A DNA stretch of 55,774 nucleotides, taken from positions 1 to 55,774 of the forward strand of contig JAKAVC010000109.1 of the NCBI GenBank assembly GCA_021817345.1, read 5' to 3'. This document shows positions 8,607 to 20,125 of the stretch, piece after piece. Source of the DNA: Deltaproteobacteria bacterium (lineage in GTDB: Bacteria; Desulfobacterota; Binatia; Binatales; Binataceae). The translations under genes and the position numbers were made by a program. The stretch's first letter is position 1. Each line of letters opens with the position of its first letter. The notes beneath the pieces were generated by a model. It was not told the DNA's origin and searched no databases. It worked only from the letters and a program-made list of their open reading frames with translations.

Positions 8607-9494
8607 ATGGACGTAAAGACGCTCGGCGTAGTCGGCGCGGGACAGATGGGCTCGGGTATCGCGCAGGTCGCCGCACAGGCCGGGATTCCGGTCTTGATGA
8701 TCGACATCTCGGAAGAGGCCTGCCAGCGCGGCCTCAAGGCTATCCGCCGCAACCTCGACCGCATGATCCAGCGCGGACGCTTCAAGCCCGAAGAGCGTGA
8801 CGAGATCCTTGCCCGGATCAGAACCGCAACCGAACTCGACGCGATGAGCACGGCGGACTTTGTAATCGAGGCGGCGACTGAGAACGAGGAAGTGAAGATC
8901 GAGCTGTTGCGGAAACTCGACAAGGTATGTCCTCCGGGAGTCATCTTCGCCTCAAACACTTCTTCGATATCGATCACCAGGATGGGCGCGCGGACCAGCC
9001 GCGCCGGCCAGGTAATCGGGATGCATTTCATGAATCCGGTGCCCGCGATGAAGCTGGTCGAGATCATCCGCGGTCTTGCGACCTCCGAAGACACCTACCG
9101 CCAGACGCAGCATCTGGCCGAGCGGCTCGGCAAGACCACGATGACGGCGCAGGATTTTCCGGGCTTCATCGTCAACCGCGTCCTGCTTCCGATGATCAAC
9201 GAGGCGGTTTACACGCTGTACGAGGGAGTGGGCGGGGTAACCGATATCGATACCGCGATGAAGCTCGGCACCAATCAGCCGATGGGTCCGCTGGAACTGG
9301 CCGACCTTATCGGTCTCGACACCTGCCTTGCGATAATGGAAGTGATGCAGCGCGTGCTCGGCGACGACAAGTACCGGCCGTGCCCGCTGCTCAAGAAATA
9401 CGTTGACGCGGGATACCTGGGGCGCAAGACGGGGCGCGGATTCTATACCTACGACGAGAAGGGAAATCCGGCTCCGCCCGCTCCGCTCAAATAA
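8607..9494 (+). CDS. 3-hydroxybutyryl-CoA / 3-hydroxyacyl-CoA dehydrogenase
   Basis: This 295-residue NAD(P)-dependent enzyme interconverts 3-hydroxyacyl-CoA and 3-oxoacyl-CoA in fatty acid oxidation or butanoate metabolism. The Rossmann motif GAGQMGSG is at residues 10-17. The catalytic pair is H140 in [16 protein letters not shown] and E152 just after. NTSSISIT and [18 protein letters not shown] are classic Hbd/PaaH signatures. The C-terminal dimer domain ends with [13 protein letters not shown]. The length matches single-domain bacterial Hbd. A GGGAGG site lies six bases before the ATG. The next gene (RAM domain) begins 48 bases later on the same strand, and greA follows, so the three may be one transcript that ends at the terminator at 10371. 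Confidence 0.93.
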   Translation: MDVKTLGVVGAGQMGSGIAQVAAQAGIPVLMIDISEEACQRGLKAIRRNLDRMIQRGRFKPEERDEILARIRTATELDAMSTADFVIEAATENEEVKIELLRKLDKVCPPGVIFASNTSSISITRMGARTSRAGQVIGMHFMNPVPAMKLVEIIRGLATSEDTYRQTQHLAERLGKTTMTAQDFPGFIVNRVLLPMINEAVYTLYEGVGGVTDIDTAMKLGTNQPMGPLELADLIGLDTCLAIMEVMQRVLGDDKYRPCPLLKKYVDAGYLGRKTGRGFYTYDEKGNPAPPAPLK

Positions 9495-9542
9495 ACCCTG
9501 CCGGGGCTTTGGTCCGCGCGCCGGCGTGGCACGGGAGGAGAG

Positions 9543-9782
9543 ATGGCGATGACGGTCAAGGCTTTCATCCTGATAGACACTTCGCCCGGCAAGGCCCGCG
9601 AGGTCGCGGCCAAGATCAGGCAGGTTCCGGGGGTTTCCGTCGCCCACGCGGTCACCGGACCGCACGACATAATCGCGGTCGCCGAGGCCAAGGACGTGAC
9701 CGCGCTCGGAGAGCTGGTGGTGCAGAAGATCCAGAGCGTTGTCGGCGTCAACCGAAGCCTTACCTCGATCGTTGCCGACTGA
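9543..9782 (+). CDS. Stand-alone Lrp/AsnC ligand-binding (RAM) domain protein
   Basis: This 79-residue protein consists only of the RAM domain of Lrp/AsnC regulators: VKAFILIDTSPGKAREVAAK, VPGVSVAHAVTGPHDIIAVA and a final VVGVNRSLTSIV. There is no helix-turn-helix, so it cannot bind DNA by itself. Small proteins of this kind occur widely and may sense amino acids or modulate full-length Lrp proteins or enzymes. The true start could be the ATG at 9543 or the next ATG at 9549; GGGAGGAG lies directly ahead. It sits between the 3-hydroxyacyl-CoA dehydrogenase and greA, which gives little clue to its ligand. Confidence 0.85.
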   Translation: MAMTVKAFILIDTSPGKAREVAAKIRQVPGVSVAHAVTGPHDIIAVAEAKDVTALGELVVQKIQSVVGVNRSLTSIVAD

Positions 9783-9828
9783 CGCCGGCGGGATGTGATA
9801 TTCTTTTTGAAGGTGGGACGAAGCGGTT

Positions 9829-10332
9829 ATGGTTGAACTTCCGGTAGTCAAGCGCTTGCGCAAGGAGATGGAAAATCTCAAGCGCGAACTCACCGTCGAA
9901 CTGCCCAAGGAACTGGAGCGCGCGCGCGCCCACGGCGACCTCTCGGAGAACGCGGAGTGGGCGATGGCGAAGCAGCGCCAGGAGTTCCTGCGCGCGCGGC
10001 TGAGCAATCTCGAAGCGCGGGTCGCCGAACTCGCCACCATCAATCTCGATTCGATTCCGCGTGAAACCGTCGGCCTTGGAAGCAAGGTCGAGCTCGAGGA
10101 CCTCGACGAGGGCGGAACGATGGAATACGAAATCGTCGTGCCCGAGGAAGTCGATGGCGCGCAGAACCGCATCTCGCTCTCTTCGCCGCTCGGCCGCTCG
10201 CTGATCGGCAAGGGTGCCGACGACGATATCGAGGTGCAGACGCCGAAAGGCCGCCGCTCCTACATAATCAAGAAGCTCGTCACCATCCACGAACTGCTCG
10301 CCCGGGAAAACGGCGGCGCCAAAGCCGACTAG
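9829..10332 (+). CDS. greA: Transcription elongation factor GreA
   Basis: This 167-residue cleavage factor rescues backtracked RNA polymerase. The N-terminal coiled coil (residues 5-75) has the acidic tip DLSENAEW that reaches the polymerase active site. The C-terminal FKBP-like domain holds VGLGSKVELEDLDEG, EYEIVVPEEVDG, ISLSSPLGRSLIGKGADDDI and VQTPKGRRSYIIKKL. The N-terminus lacks the usual TxEGxxKL lead and reads VVKRLRKEMENLKRE, which still fits the coiled-coil start. The length is normal. It is the last gene before a good rho-independent terminator at 10371-10408. Confidence 0.93.
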   Translation: MVELPVVKRLRKEMENLKRELTVELPKELERARAHGDLSENAEWAMAKQRQEFLRARLSNLEARVAELATINLDSIPRETVGLGSKVELEDLDEGGTMEYEIVVPEEVDGAQNRISLSSPLGRSLIGKGADDDIEVQTPKGRRSYIIKKLVTIHELLARENGGAKAD

Positions 10333-10370
10333 GAATCAGGGCCACTTGCGCGGCTCGATGACTGAATCGA

Positions 10371-10408
10371 GGCGGACGGGCCTTCGGCCGCCCGCCTTCG
10401 TTTTTTTT
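10371..10408 (+). terminator. Rho-independent terminator after greA
   Basis: A GC-rich hairpin (GGCGGACGGGCC, small TTC loop, GGCCGCCCGCC, with one bulge and one mismatch) is followed by TTCG and eight T residues. It ends the plus-strand hbd-RAM-greA group. The convergent guaD gene ends about 57 bases further on. Confidence 0.8.
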
Positions 10409-10464
10409 GGCGCGAGCAATTCCAATCATCTCTGCCCGCGATCCGGCGCACGGATGCCCCCGAC

Positions 10465-11835
10465 TCATCGCGACGGACGCTCGCTCCATTCGGCGCTGTA
10501 GCATCGCCGCCCGCGCACGAATGTCATCTCCACCGCGCGCTCATCGCCGAGGAACACCAGTTGCGAAACAATCGTCTCGGCATTATCGGCTTGCCCGTAA
10601 ACTCCGCATCCGCCGTCGAACAGCTTCGGGTTAATCACCGCGAAGTCGGCGTCCTTCCCCGGTGCGAGGTTTCCCGTGACGCCTTCCAGTCCGAGCGCCG
10701 TCGCGCCGCCCATCGTCGCGAGGAAGAACGCAGTGCTCACGCCAATCATCCGGGCGCGAGCGCGAGAACCCGGCGCAAGCGCGCGCGCCGTGGCGACGTA
10801 TACCGCTGTGCGCATCGTGGCGAACGGGTCGAGCGTCGGTCCGCCGGCGACGTCGGAGCCAAGTCCGATCCTGAGGCCCGAATCGAGCATCTCCCTTAGC
10901 GGCATCATCCCGCTTTGAAGGAACAGGTTGGATGCCGGGCAATGGGCGACGCCGCATCGATTGCGCGCGATCAGCAAGCGTTCGCGCGCGCCGAGATAGA
11001 TGCAGTGGGCCAACACTGTTCTCTCCGTCAGCATCCCGGCGTTTTCGTACACGTTCGTGTAGCTTGCGGCTTTAGGAAAGAGCCTTCGCACCCATTCGAC
11101 CTCGGCGCGGTTCTCGGCAAGATGGGTCTGTATATAAGCGCCGCTCGCGCGGGCCATCCGCGCCGCTTCGCGCATCAGTTCGGCGCTGCAGCTCGGCGCG
11201 TAACGCGGGGTGAACGCGTACTTGAGCCGTCCGCGGTCCGCGCCGTTCCATTCGCGGCAGAGTTCCTCGCTCGCGCGAAGCGATTGTTCGGTGGTTTCGC
11301 GCAGGAACCGCGGCACGTTCCGATCCATCATTGCCTTGCCGATTATCGCGCGAATTCCCGAGCGCTCGGCCGCGCGGAACGCAATCCGCGTACTTTCCTT
11401 TTGCACCGAGCAATAGACCGCGGCCGTCGTGACGCCGCATGATAGAAGCCGCGCGAAGAAAACCGGTGCAAGGCGCGCCGCCGCGCGGGGCGTGAAGTTC
11501 CTTTCCGCCGGATAGATGAACGAATCCAGCCAGTCGAGCAGTTGCTTGCCGTGAAGTCCCGCGGCCGGATACTGCGGCAGATGCGTGTGCGCGTCGACGA
11601 AGCCGGGGATCACGAGCCGGCCCGCCAGGTCGACGACTTTCGCGCCGCGATGGGCGCGGAGTATCGGGCGGTACTCGCCAGCGGCGAGAATCGTTCCGCC
11701 GTCGTCTATCGCGAGCGCTCCGTCCTTGAAGAACTCGATACGCTCGGGCGCGAGCGGGTTGAGGATCGTCGCGCGGAAGATCGATTTGCGCGCGCTCGAT
11801 GGAACTTCGCCGGGGTGTTCGTTCACGGGCGTCAT
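10465..11835 (-). CDS. guaD: Guanine deaminase (amidohydrolase family)
   Basis: This 456-residue metal-dependent amidohydrolase is predicted to convert guanine to xanthine. The first metal motif is PGFVDAHTHLPQYPAAG. The guanine-deaminase-specific segment LLDWLDSFIYPAERNF follows it. Later metal and substrate residues are in AYIQTHLAENRAEVEW, TVLAHCIYLG, GVAHCPASNLFLQSG and IGLGSDVAGGPTLDPF. The C-terminal sheet (LAPGKDADFAVINP) is typical of composite amidohydrolases. The length agrees with GuaD. The start ATG at 11835 lies only 10 bases past the fadD stop codon, so it is the second gene of a fadD-guaD unit, which is an odd functional pairing. Confidence 0.88.
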   Translation of the reverse strand: MTPVNEHPGEVPSSARKSIFRATILNPLAPERIEFFKDGALAIDDGGTILAAGEYRPILRAHRGAKVVDLAGRLVIPGFVDAHTHLPQYPAAGLHGKQLLDWLDSFIYPAERNFTPRAAARLAPVFFARLLSCGVTTAAVYCSVQKESTRIAFRAAERSGIRAIIGKAMMDRNVPRFLRETTEQSLRASEELCREWNGADRGRLKYAFTPRYAPSCSAELMREAARMARASGAYIQTHLAENRAEVEWVRRLFPKAASYTNVYENAGMLTERTVLAHCIYLGARERLLIARNRCGVAHCPASNLFLQSGMMPLREMLDSGLRIGLGSDVAGGPTLDPFATMRTAVYVATARALAPGSRARARMIGVSTAFFLATMGGATALGLEGVTGNLAPGKDADFAVINPKLFDGGCGVYGQADNAETIVSQLVFLGDERAVEMTFVRGRRCYSAEWSERPSR

Positions 11836-11845
11836 CGCGCGCGCA

Positions 11846-13687
11846 TCAGTCGCCGCCGCCGTAAAGCGCTTCGATCCTGTCGCGGTAGTGCGCCTGGATC
11901 ATTTTGCGCCTGAGCTTGAGCGTCGGCGTGAGTTCCCCGTTTTCCTGGGTGAACGGCTCGGAGAGGACGGAGAAGCCGACGATCGCCTCGACGTCGGAGA
12001 GATGCTTGTTAAGCTCGCGCAGGCGCGCCTGGAAGAGCGCGCGCAATTGCGGCGAGTGCGCGATTTCCTCGACCGGCTTGCCCTCAAGACCGTTTTCCTT
12101 GAGAAAGTCGCGCAGGTTTTCCAGGTTCGGAACCAGGAGCGCGACCAGGTGCTTTCGGCGGTCGCCGACCACGCACGCCTGCGCGATAAAGGGATCGCCG
12201 ATAAGTTTATTCTCGAGCTTGGCGGGCGAGACGTTCTTGCCGCCCGAGAGCACGATGATTTCCTTCTTGCGATCGGTGATCCGGATGAAACCCTCGGAAT
12301 CGATTTCGGCCATGTCGCCCGTGTGAAGCCATCCCTCGGAATCGATCGCCTCGCGGGTGTCCTGCTCGAGCCGGAAATATCCCTTCATCACGTTGGGCCC
12401 GTGCACCAGCAGTTCGCCGTCGGGCGCGGTTTTGACCTTGACGCTCGGAAGCGGGCGTCCCACTGTGCCGATTCTGGTCCCGCCGCCGAGCAGATTGACC
12501 GAGACGACCGGCGAGGCCTCGGTGAGCCCGTATCCCTCGACCAATGGAACTTCGGCGGCGGCGAAAAATCGGAAGATGTCCGGCGAAAGCGGCGCGCCGC
12601 CCGAGACGAGATAGCGAAGACGGTTGCCGAAGATCGCGCGGATACGATGGAAGACGAGTTTTCGATACAGCGCCATCTGCGCCGCAAGGGTTGCCGGGAG
12701 CGGCTCTTTGCGAAGGCGATATTCGGTCGCGCGCATCCCCGCGCCGAGCGCCGCTTCGAACAGCCGGCGCCGCAGCGGCGAACCGGTCTCGACCATCCGC
12801 CTGACCCGCGTGTGTATCACTTCGAGAAGCCGCGGCACCACCAGCACCACGGTCGGATTGGTCTCCAGAAGGTTGCCGGCGACCTGCGCCAGCCCCTCGG
12901 CGTAGGAAATCGTTCCGCCCGCGAGCGTCACCGCGTAATAACCGCCGGTGCGCTCGAACGAATGCGCCACCGGCAGGAACGAGAGCGTCGAATCGGTCTC
13001 GTTCAGGTCCAGCACCTCGATCGAGTCGGCCGCGTTGGACAGGATGTTGCCGTGCGTGAGCATCACGCCCTTGGAGTCGCCGGTCGTGCCCGAGGTGTAG
13101 ATGAACGTGGCGAGGTCATCGCGTTTGCCGGGGGCGACCGGCGCGGGCTCGGCAGCGCTGGCCGATTCCAGCGTCATCACGGGCGCCGTTCCGAACGAGC
13201 GCTCGCGCGCCGAGGCGCCGGGATGGATCGCAACGATCGCCTCGACTCCGGGAATGGAGCTTCCGAAGCCGAGCAGCTTTTTGACCAGTTCATCGCCGCC
13301 CGCGGCAACCACGCGCGCGCCGGAATCGTTGATTACGTGGCGCGTTTCCTCGGCGGAACTCGTGGTATAGAGCGGAACGACGATCGCGCCCATCCCGAGC
13401 GCGGCCTGATCGACGATCACCCATTCGGGCGAATTGTCGGCAAGAATCGCAACCCGGTCGCCTGGCTTGAGCCCGAAGCGCAGGAGCCCGGCGCGCAGTT
13501 TCGCCGCCGCTTCGGCAATCGCGCCCCAGGAGAAGTCGCGCCAGACCTTGTCGCGCTTTTGCCTTAAAAAGGTCCGCGAGCCGTACCTGCGCGCCTGATG
13601 GTCGAAGCCTTCGGCAAGCGTCGCAAACGACGATCTGGCGCGTTCGGCCGCGCTCGATTGCGTGTCAGGATTGGAGCCGGATGTCAT
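11846..13687 (-). CDS. fadD: Long-chain fatty acid-CoA ligase (AMP-forming)
   Basis: This 613-residue member of the ANL superfamily, of the FAA1/FadD15-like long type, activates fatty acids to acyl-CoA. The P-loop is complete (FIYTSGTTGDSKGVMLTHGN). LSFLPVAHSFERTGGYYA, YLVSGGAPLSPDIFRFF, VEGYGLTEASPVVSVN, GWLHTGDMAEIDSEGFIRIT and DRKKEIIVLSGGKNVSP follow in the usual order. The C-terminal lysine region is ELTPTLKLRRKMIQAHYRD. I placed the start at the ATG at 13687, which has an AGAGAGGG site; the open frame upstream to 13981 shows no family content. It leads the fadD-guaD unit and is divergent from the heme A operon. Confidence 0.92.
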   Translation of the reverse strand: MTSGSNPDTQSSAAERARSSFATLAEGFDHQARRYGSRTFLRQKRDKVWRDFSWGAIAEAAAKLRAGLLRFGLKPGDRVAILADNSPEWVIVDQAALGMGAIVVPLYTTSSAEETRHVINDSGARVVAAGGDELVKKLLGFGSSIPGVEAIVAIHPGASARERSFGTAPVMTLESASAAEPAPVAPGKRDDLATFIYTSGTTGDSKGVMLTHGNILSNAADSIEVLDLNETDSTLSFLPVAHSFERTGGYYAVTLAGGTISYAEGLAQVAGNLLETNPTVVLVVPRLLEVIHTRVRRMVETGSPLRRRLFEAALGAGMRATEYRLRKEPLPATLAAQMALYRKLVFHRIRAIFGNRLRYLVSGGAPLSPDIFRFFAAAEVPLVEGYGLTEASPVVSVNLLGGGTRIGTVGRPLPSVKVKTAPDGELLVHGPNVMKGYFRLEQDTREAIDSEGWLHTGDMAEIDSEGFIRITDRKKEIIVLSGGKNVSPAKLENKLIGDPFIAQACVVGDRRKHLVALLVPNLENLRDFLKENGLEGKPVEEIAHSPQLRALFQARLRELNKHLSDVEAIVGFSVLSEPFTQENGELTPTLKLRRKMIQAHYRDRIEALYGGGD

Positions 13688-13998
13688 AAGCCCTCTCTGC
13701 CAAACTGAAGGCGAGTTGTAGCGGAATCCGAGCCTGACGCAAACCAGCAGGCCGAGTGGGAAAATTCTCGCGTAAGACTTTCTTATTTTGACGCAACGGA
13801 TTAATGTTTTGTCCCTGAGATTCGACCGGCTCAGCCGGAACGATATCCGCGCGGCTCGCGCCGGTTGCCATCGCCGCAAAACCTTGGTAAGTCGAACCGT
13901 CCGCGAGTAAGTTGGCCGTCCATTCCGCGGTTCGCCAGTGCGCTCGGCGGGCGGAACCTGGCGCGCCGCGCGTATTTTCAATGATCTGAGTTCTGGAA
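13688..13998. other. Divergent intergenic region between fadD and ctaA
   Basis: These 311 bases must carry the promoters of both divergent units. An AT-richer patch lies at about 13758-13818 (AAAATTCTCG, TTTCTTATTTTGACG, ATTAATGTTTTG). No convincing -35/-10 pair or known operator could be assigned. No gene is seen. Confidence 0.4.
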
Positions 13999-14994
13999 GT
14001 GGAAAACGAGCATTTGTCCAAGCCGTCGATAGCGCCCGTGATGCATTGCTTTGCGATCCTTCTGGCGTGTGTCACTTTTTTCCTGCTCTTCGTGGGCGCA
14101 TTGGTGATGTCGACCGGGTCGGGTTTGTCGGTGCCGACCTGGCCGCTTGCATGGGGGAAACTGATACCGCCGCTGGTCGGCGGAGTCAGGTACGAGTACG
14201 CCCATCGGGTCGTCGCCGGGATCGTCGTTATCCTGACGCTCACGATGGCGCTGTGGGCGTTGATGACCGAGCGGCGGCGGATAGTCCGCAACACCGCGCT
14301 TGCGGCCTTCGCCCTGGTGATTGTTCAGGCGATCCTCGGCGGGCTGACGGTGCTGCTCGGGATTCCGCTGCCGATTGCGATGGCGCATACCAGCACCGCG
14401 ATCATCTTTTTCTGCACGGCGGTTGCGCTTGCGATTTTCACCAGCCGATGGTTCGAGGAGGCGCCGCATCTTGAGGAACCGCCGCATCGGGTCGCGCTGA
14501 CGACCCTAAGCGTGATTACGACACTGGTCGTTTACTGCCAGATAGTCATCGGCTCGGTCGTGCGTTTCGTGAACGACGCGATTGCGATAAAGGACTTTCC
14601 GATTTTCGCGGGACCGGCGTTACCGCGCGTGATGAGCGAGGCGATCGTCTCCGACTATGCGCATCTGGGCGACGCGATCGCGGTCACTTTTTTCGTGCTG
14701 TGGACGTCGCTGCGCGTGTTCCGCTCGCATCTCGATCAGCCGAAGCTCGTGCGCCTCGCGGAGGCGATGGTGCTGCTGCTCGCGCTCCAGATCCTGCTCG
14801 GGCTGACGACGGTATGGACCGACGGGGCGGTGATTCCCGCCTCGGCGCACGTTGCGGTCGGCGCGGGGGTGCTCGCCGCCAGCGTCGCGATGGCGCTTCG
14901 CGCGTTCAGGCTGTACGGCCGGCCCCGCAGCGCGCCGCAGACCGCTTCGCGCGAGCCGGTGCGCGGCACTTTCGAGCGTAAGGTCACCGCATGA
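13999..14994 (+). CDS. ctaA: Heme A synthase (COX15/CtaA)
   Basis: This 331-residue integral membrane protein oxidises the methyl group of heme O to make heme A for aa3-type oxidases. It shows eight hydrophobic helices in two similar halves. The heme-ligand histidines fall in YEYAHRVVAGIVV, LPIAMAHTSTAIIFF, VSDYAHLGDAIAV and IPASAHVAVGAGVLA. The first periplasmic loop carries MSTGSGLSVPTWPLAWGK, a CtaA hallmark. The start is a GTG at 13999; an ATG at 14041 would trim 14 residues. Its last codons overlap the ctaB start (ATGA at 14991-14994), so the two are translationally coupled. Confidence 0.92.
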   Translation: MENEHLSKPSIAPVMHCFAILLACVTFFLLFVGALVMSTGSGLSVPTWPLAWGKLIPPLVGGVRYEYAHRVVAGIVVILTLTMALWALMTERRRIVRNTALAAFALVIVQAILGGLTVLLGIPLPIAMAHTSTAIIFFCTAVALAIFTSRWFEEAPHLEEPPHRVALTTLSVITTLVVYCQIVIGSVVRFVNDAIAIKDFPIFAGPALPRVMSEAIVSDYAHLGDAIAVTFFVLWTSLRVFRSHLDQPKLVRLAEAMVLLLALQILLGLTTVWTDGAVIPASAHVAVGAGVLAASVAMALRAFRLYGRPRSAPQTASREPVRGTFERKVTA

Positions 14995-15893
14995 ACGCGC
15001 GCGAGATAGCTATCGAATCGCGGGCCGAACTCTCCCGCAATCGCCTCGGCGGTTATCTTGAGCTGACCAAGCCGCGGGTCACCTCGATGGTGCTGGTGAC
15101 CACGCTGGCCGGCTTTTACCTGGGCGCTGCCGGGTCCTTCGATCTTGCGGTCGCGCTCAACCTGATGATCGGCACCGCGCTCGCTTCGGGCGGCACGCTT
15201 GCCCTAAACCAGTATATCGAGCGCGAGTCCGACGCGTTCATGAAGCGCACGCGCTATCGTCCGCTGCCTGACGGACGCCTCACTCCGCCCGAGGCGCTAT
15301 GGTTCGGGCTGCTTGCGAGCGCAAGCGGGATCGTTTATCTGCTGCTGACGGTCAACTGGCTGGCGGCCGCGGTCACCACCTCGATCACGACGATTTACCT
15401 GCTTGCCTACACGCCGCTGAAGCGCGTCTCGTGGATGTGCAACCTGGTCGGCGCGATTCCCGGCGCGCTGCCGCCGGTCGCGGGATGGGCCGGCGCGCGG
15501 GGGAGCCTCAGCGCCGAGCCGTGGGTGCTCTTCGGGATAATGTTCCTCTGGCAACTGCCCCATTCGCTCTCGATCGCGAAGCTCTACCGCGACGATTACG
15601 AGCGCGCTGGAATCCGGCTGCTGCCCGAGCCGCGCAACGGGCGCGCACTCGAGAACCCGGTCATCATCGCCGCGAGCGTCATGCTGCTCGCGGTCGGGGC
15701 GCTGCCGACCCTGATGGGATTCGCGGGAACAACCTACCTGGTCGTTGCGGGAGTTCTCGGGATCGCGATGCTCGCGTGCGGGATCGTGCTAGTGAGCGGG
15801 CCCGAGACGGCGGCCGCGGCGCGGCGCGTGATGCTCGCGTCGCTGATTTATCTGCCGAGTGTGCTGCTGGTGATGGTTCTCGACAAGATTTGA
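14991..15893 (+). CDS. ctaB: Protoheme IX farnesyltransferase (heme O synthase)
   Basis: This 300-residue UbiA-superfamily prenyltransferase adds a farnesyl group to heme B. Family motifs are YLELTKPRVTSMVLVTTLAG, ALNQYIERESDAFMKRTRYR (the metal/diphosphate site), RPLPDGRLTPPEAL, LLAYTPLKRVSWMCNLVGAI, GALPPVAGWAGARG, and FLWQLPHSLSIAKLYRDDY. Nine hydrophobic helices are expected and visible. The overlap with ctaA and the DUF420 gene 60 bases downstream define a heme A / cytochrome oxidase assembly operon. The oxidase structural genes are not in the window. Confidence 0.93.
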   Translation: MNAREIAIESRAELSRNRLGGYLELTKPRVTSMVLVTTLAGFYLGAAGSFDLAVALNLMIGTALASGGTLALNQYIERESDAFMKRTRYRPLPDGRLTPPEALWFGLLASASGIVYLLLTVNWLAAAVTTSITTIYLLAYTPLKRVSWMCNLVGAIPGALPPVAGWAGARGSLSAEPWVLFGIMFLWQLPHSLSIAKLYRDDYERAGIRLLPEPRNGRALENPVIIAASVMLLAVGALPTLMGFAGTTYLVVAGVLGIAMLACGIVLVSGPETAAAARRVMLASLIYLPSVLLVMVLDKI

Positions 15894-15953
15894 GCACGGA
15901 GCCGGCGCTGGACAAATCCCGGGCGGCATTTCACGCGACCAGGTGATTTCATA

Positions 15954-16397
15954 GTGATTTCGTATTATTCACTCGCGCCGCTGAACGCGATCCTCAACGC
16001 AACCGCGGGAGTCCTGTTGCTCGCGGGCTTTTACTTCATCAAGACCCGCCGCGTTCGCGCCCATCGCGCGTGTATGCTCGCGGCGTTCGCCGTCTCGATC
16101 GCGTTTCTCATTTCCTACCTCGTCTTCCACTACCACGTGGGCGACGTGCGCTTCACCGGACAGGGATGGATCCGGCCGGTTTACTTCTCGATTCTGATAC
16201 CGCACATAATCCTTGCCGGAGTGATAGTGCCGCTTGCGATCGCGACGCTCTATTTCGGTCTGAAGGGGCGTTTCCCGCGCCATCGCCGGGTCGCGCGATG
16301 GGCCTGGCCATTATGGATGTTCGTCTCGGTCACCGGCGTCATCATCTACCTGATGCTGTTCCGGCTCTACACGCCGAATCTTCCGCCCGTGCGCTGA
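15954..16397 (+). CDS. DUF420 family membrane protein (CtaM-like)
   Basis: This 147-residue protein has four membrane helices: LNAILNATAGVLLLAGFYFI, MLAAFAVSIAFLISYLVFHY, ISILIPHIILAGVIVPLAI and WPLWMFVSVTGVIIYLMLF. The HxxxxD-free but His-rich pattern (RVRAHRACMLAA, YLVFHYHVG, SILIPHIILA, PRHRRVARWAWPLW) is typical of DUF420. Family members such as YozB/CtaM help assemble heme-copper oxidases. That fits its position at the end of the ctaA-ctaB operon. It starts with GTG after an AGGTGA stretch; the alternative is an internal ATG. Confidence 0.88.
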   Translation: MISYYSLAPLNAILNATAGVLLLAGFYFIKTRRVRAHRACMLAAFAVSIAFLISYLVFHYHVGDVRFTGQGWIRPVYFSILIPHIILAGVIVPLAIATLYFGLKGRFPRHRRVARWAWPLWMFVSVTGVIIYLMLFRLYTPNLPPVR

Positions 16398-16658
16398 GAC
16401 CGCTTGCGCCAGTCTTTGGAGCGCGGCCGCTCGCCCCTGACCCTGAGGCCGAAGAGCCAGGAACGGCCGCGGTGCGCCTACGCTTTAGCGCTCGGACGGC
16501 TCGACACCGCGTCATGCCATCGCTGCAGATTTTTCAGTTCCGGCGCGATCCTTATATCCGCCGCGCGCCCTGGAACGTCCAATGTTCGAACTGGCAGTCT
16601 TTGAGGGGTTGCGCGCGCGATTCATCCGCGCCGCCGACGGAATCGGAGGAACTGGCTC

Positions 16659-17351
16659 GTGAAAATCAGCAGGTCGCTTTTCCGCTCCACCGCGCTCGTT
16701 TTTATCGGCGCGCTCTTCGCCGTCCGGGCCGCGTCCGCGCAGACCGGCCCGATGCGGATGCATCACGGCTTTCAAGACACCAGGAAGTGGGTCGGCATTT
16801 TCGAGTCGCCGGAACGCGCAAAGTGGCAGAAGCCCGATGAGGTTGTAAAGGCGCTCGCTCTCAAACCGGGCGAGAACATTGCCGATATCGGCGCGGGCAC
16901 GGGATATTTCACGCGCAGGTTCGCCCGCGCGGTCGCTCCCGGCGGAATCGCGACGGGACTCGACGTGGAACCCGGGATGGTCGCGTACATGAAGCGCGAT
17001 GCCGAGAAACTCGGGCTTAAGAATTACCGCGCGCGCGTCGCCAAGCCGGATGATCCGGAACTCGCGCCCGATTCCGTCAACCTGATCTTCTTCTGCGACG
17101 CGCTCCATCACATCGCCGGCCGGGTCGCCTATTTAAAGCGGCTTCATCCGGCGCTCAGGCGCGGCGGCAGGATAGCGCTGGTCGATTTCAAGCCATCGTC
17201 GCCGATTGGCCCGCCGAAGGCGATGAGAATCCCGCCGGGCGAGGCAATCAAGGAATTCAGGGAGGCGGGCTATCGTCCGATACGCGAATTCAATTTTCTG
17301 CCGTACCAGTACTTTATCGAATTCGTCCCGAGCCGCGCCGCTGCGCGCTAA
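16659..17351 (+). CDS. Class I SAM-dependent methyltransferase with a signal peptide
   Basis: This 230-residue protein opens with a clear export signal (KISRSLFRSTALVFIGALFA, cleavage near ASAQ). A Rossmann methyltransferase follows: motif I is IADIGAGTGYFTRRFARAV, motif II is GLDVEPGMVAYMK, motif IV is VNLIFFCDALHHI and motif V/VI is LRRGGRIALVDFK. The FESPERAKWQKPDEVV segment is found in a common group of exported methyltransferase-like proteins. Since SAM is cytoplasmic, the reaction outside the membrane is unclear; the lead might instead act as a membrane anchor. The start is GTG at 16659 with only weak GAGGAA ahead. The 260 bases between it and the DUF420 gene hold nothing I can identify. 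Confidence 0.85.
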   Translation: MKISRSLFRSTALVFIGALFAVRAASAQTGPMRMHHGFQDTRKWVGIFESPERAKWQKPDEVVKALALKPGENIADIGAGTGYFTRRFARAVAPGGIATGLDVEPGMVAYMKRDAEKLGLKNYRARVAKPDDPELAPDSVNLIFFCDALHHIAGRVAYLKRLHPALRRGGRIALVDFKPSSPIGPPKAMRIPPGEAIKEFREAGYRPIREFNFLPYQYFIEFVPSRAAAR

Positions 17352-17490
17352 GGGTGGGACGCCGGCCGTGACCCGCGGCCTGCCGCCTAAGAGCGCGCCG
17401 CTGCGCTTGATTCGTGGCGCGCACCGCGGGTTGACGCCATCCGCGATTCTTCACAGACGCACCGCGTCGTCGCGCCCGGGCAGCGGCTGA

Positions 17491-19904
<2,414 letters not shown>

Positions 19905-20125
19905 AAATTGAAGGAGGCGGTGTGGTGGCAAAGACGCGCGGACTTGCGATTGGGCGCACCCTGTGATGGAGTAAAAAGTCTGCGCACGTTCCTTAAGCAA
20001 TTCGGCCTTTCAAGAATTTCACGTATTAGCTATACTTTCGTGTTGGTCGTCCGATTGTTGCACCTGATTTGCGCAACCGGACCTTTGCGCCTAGGTTTCA
20101 TAGGTTAGAGGGAGAGAAGACTGAG

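Noticed and set aside
8952-10211. 419-codon minus-strand open frame across hbd, the RAM gene and greA
   Set aside because: It spans three well-supported genes and their spacers, which a real gene would not do.
11585-13567. 660-codon plus-strand open frame opposite fadD
   Set aside because: Its length is due to high GC; fadD on the other strand has all ANL motifs, while this frame has none.
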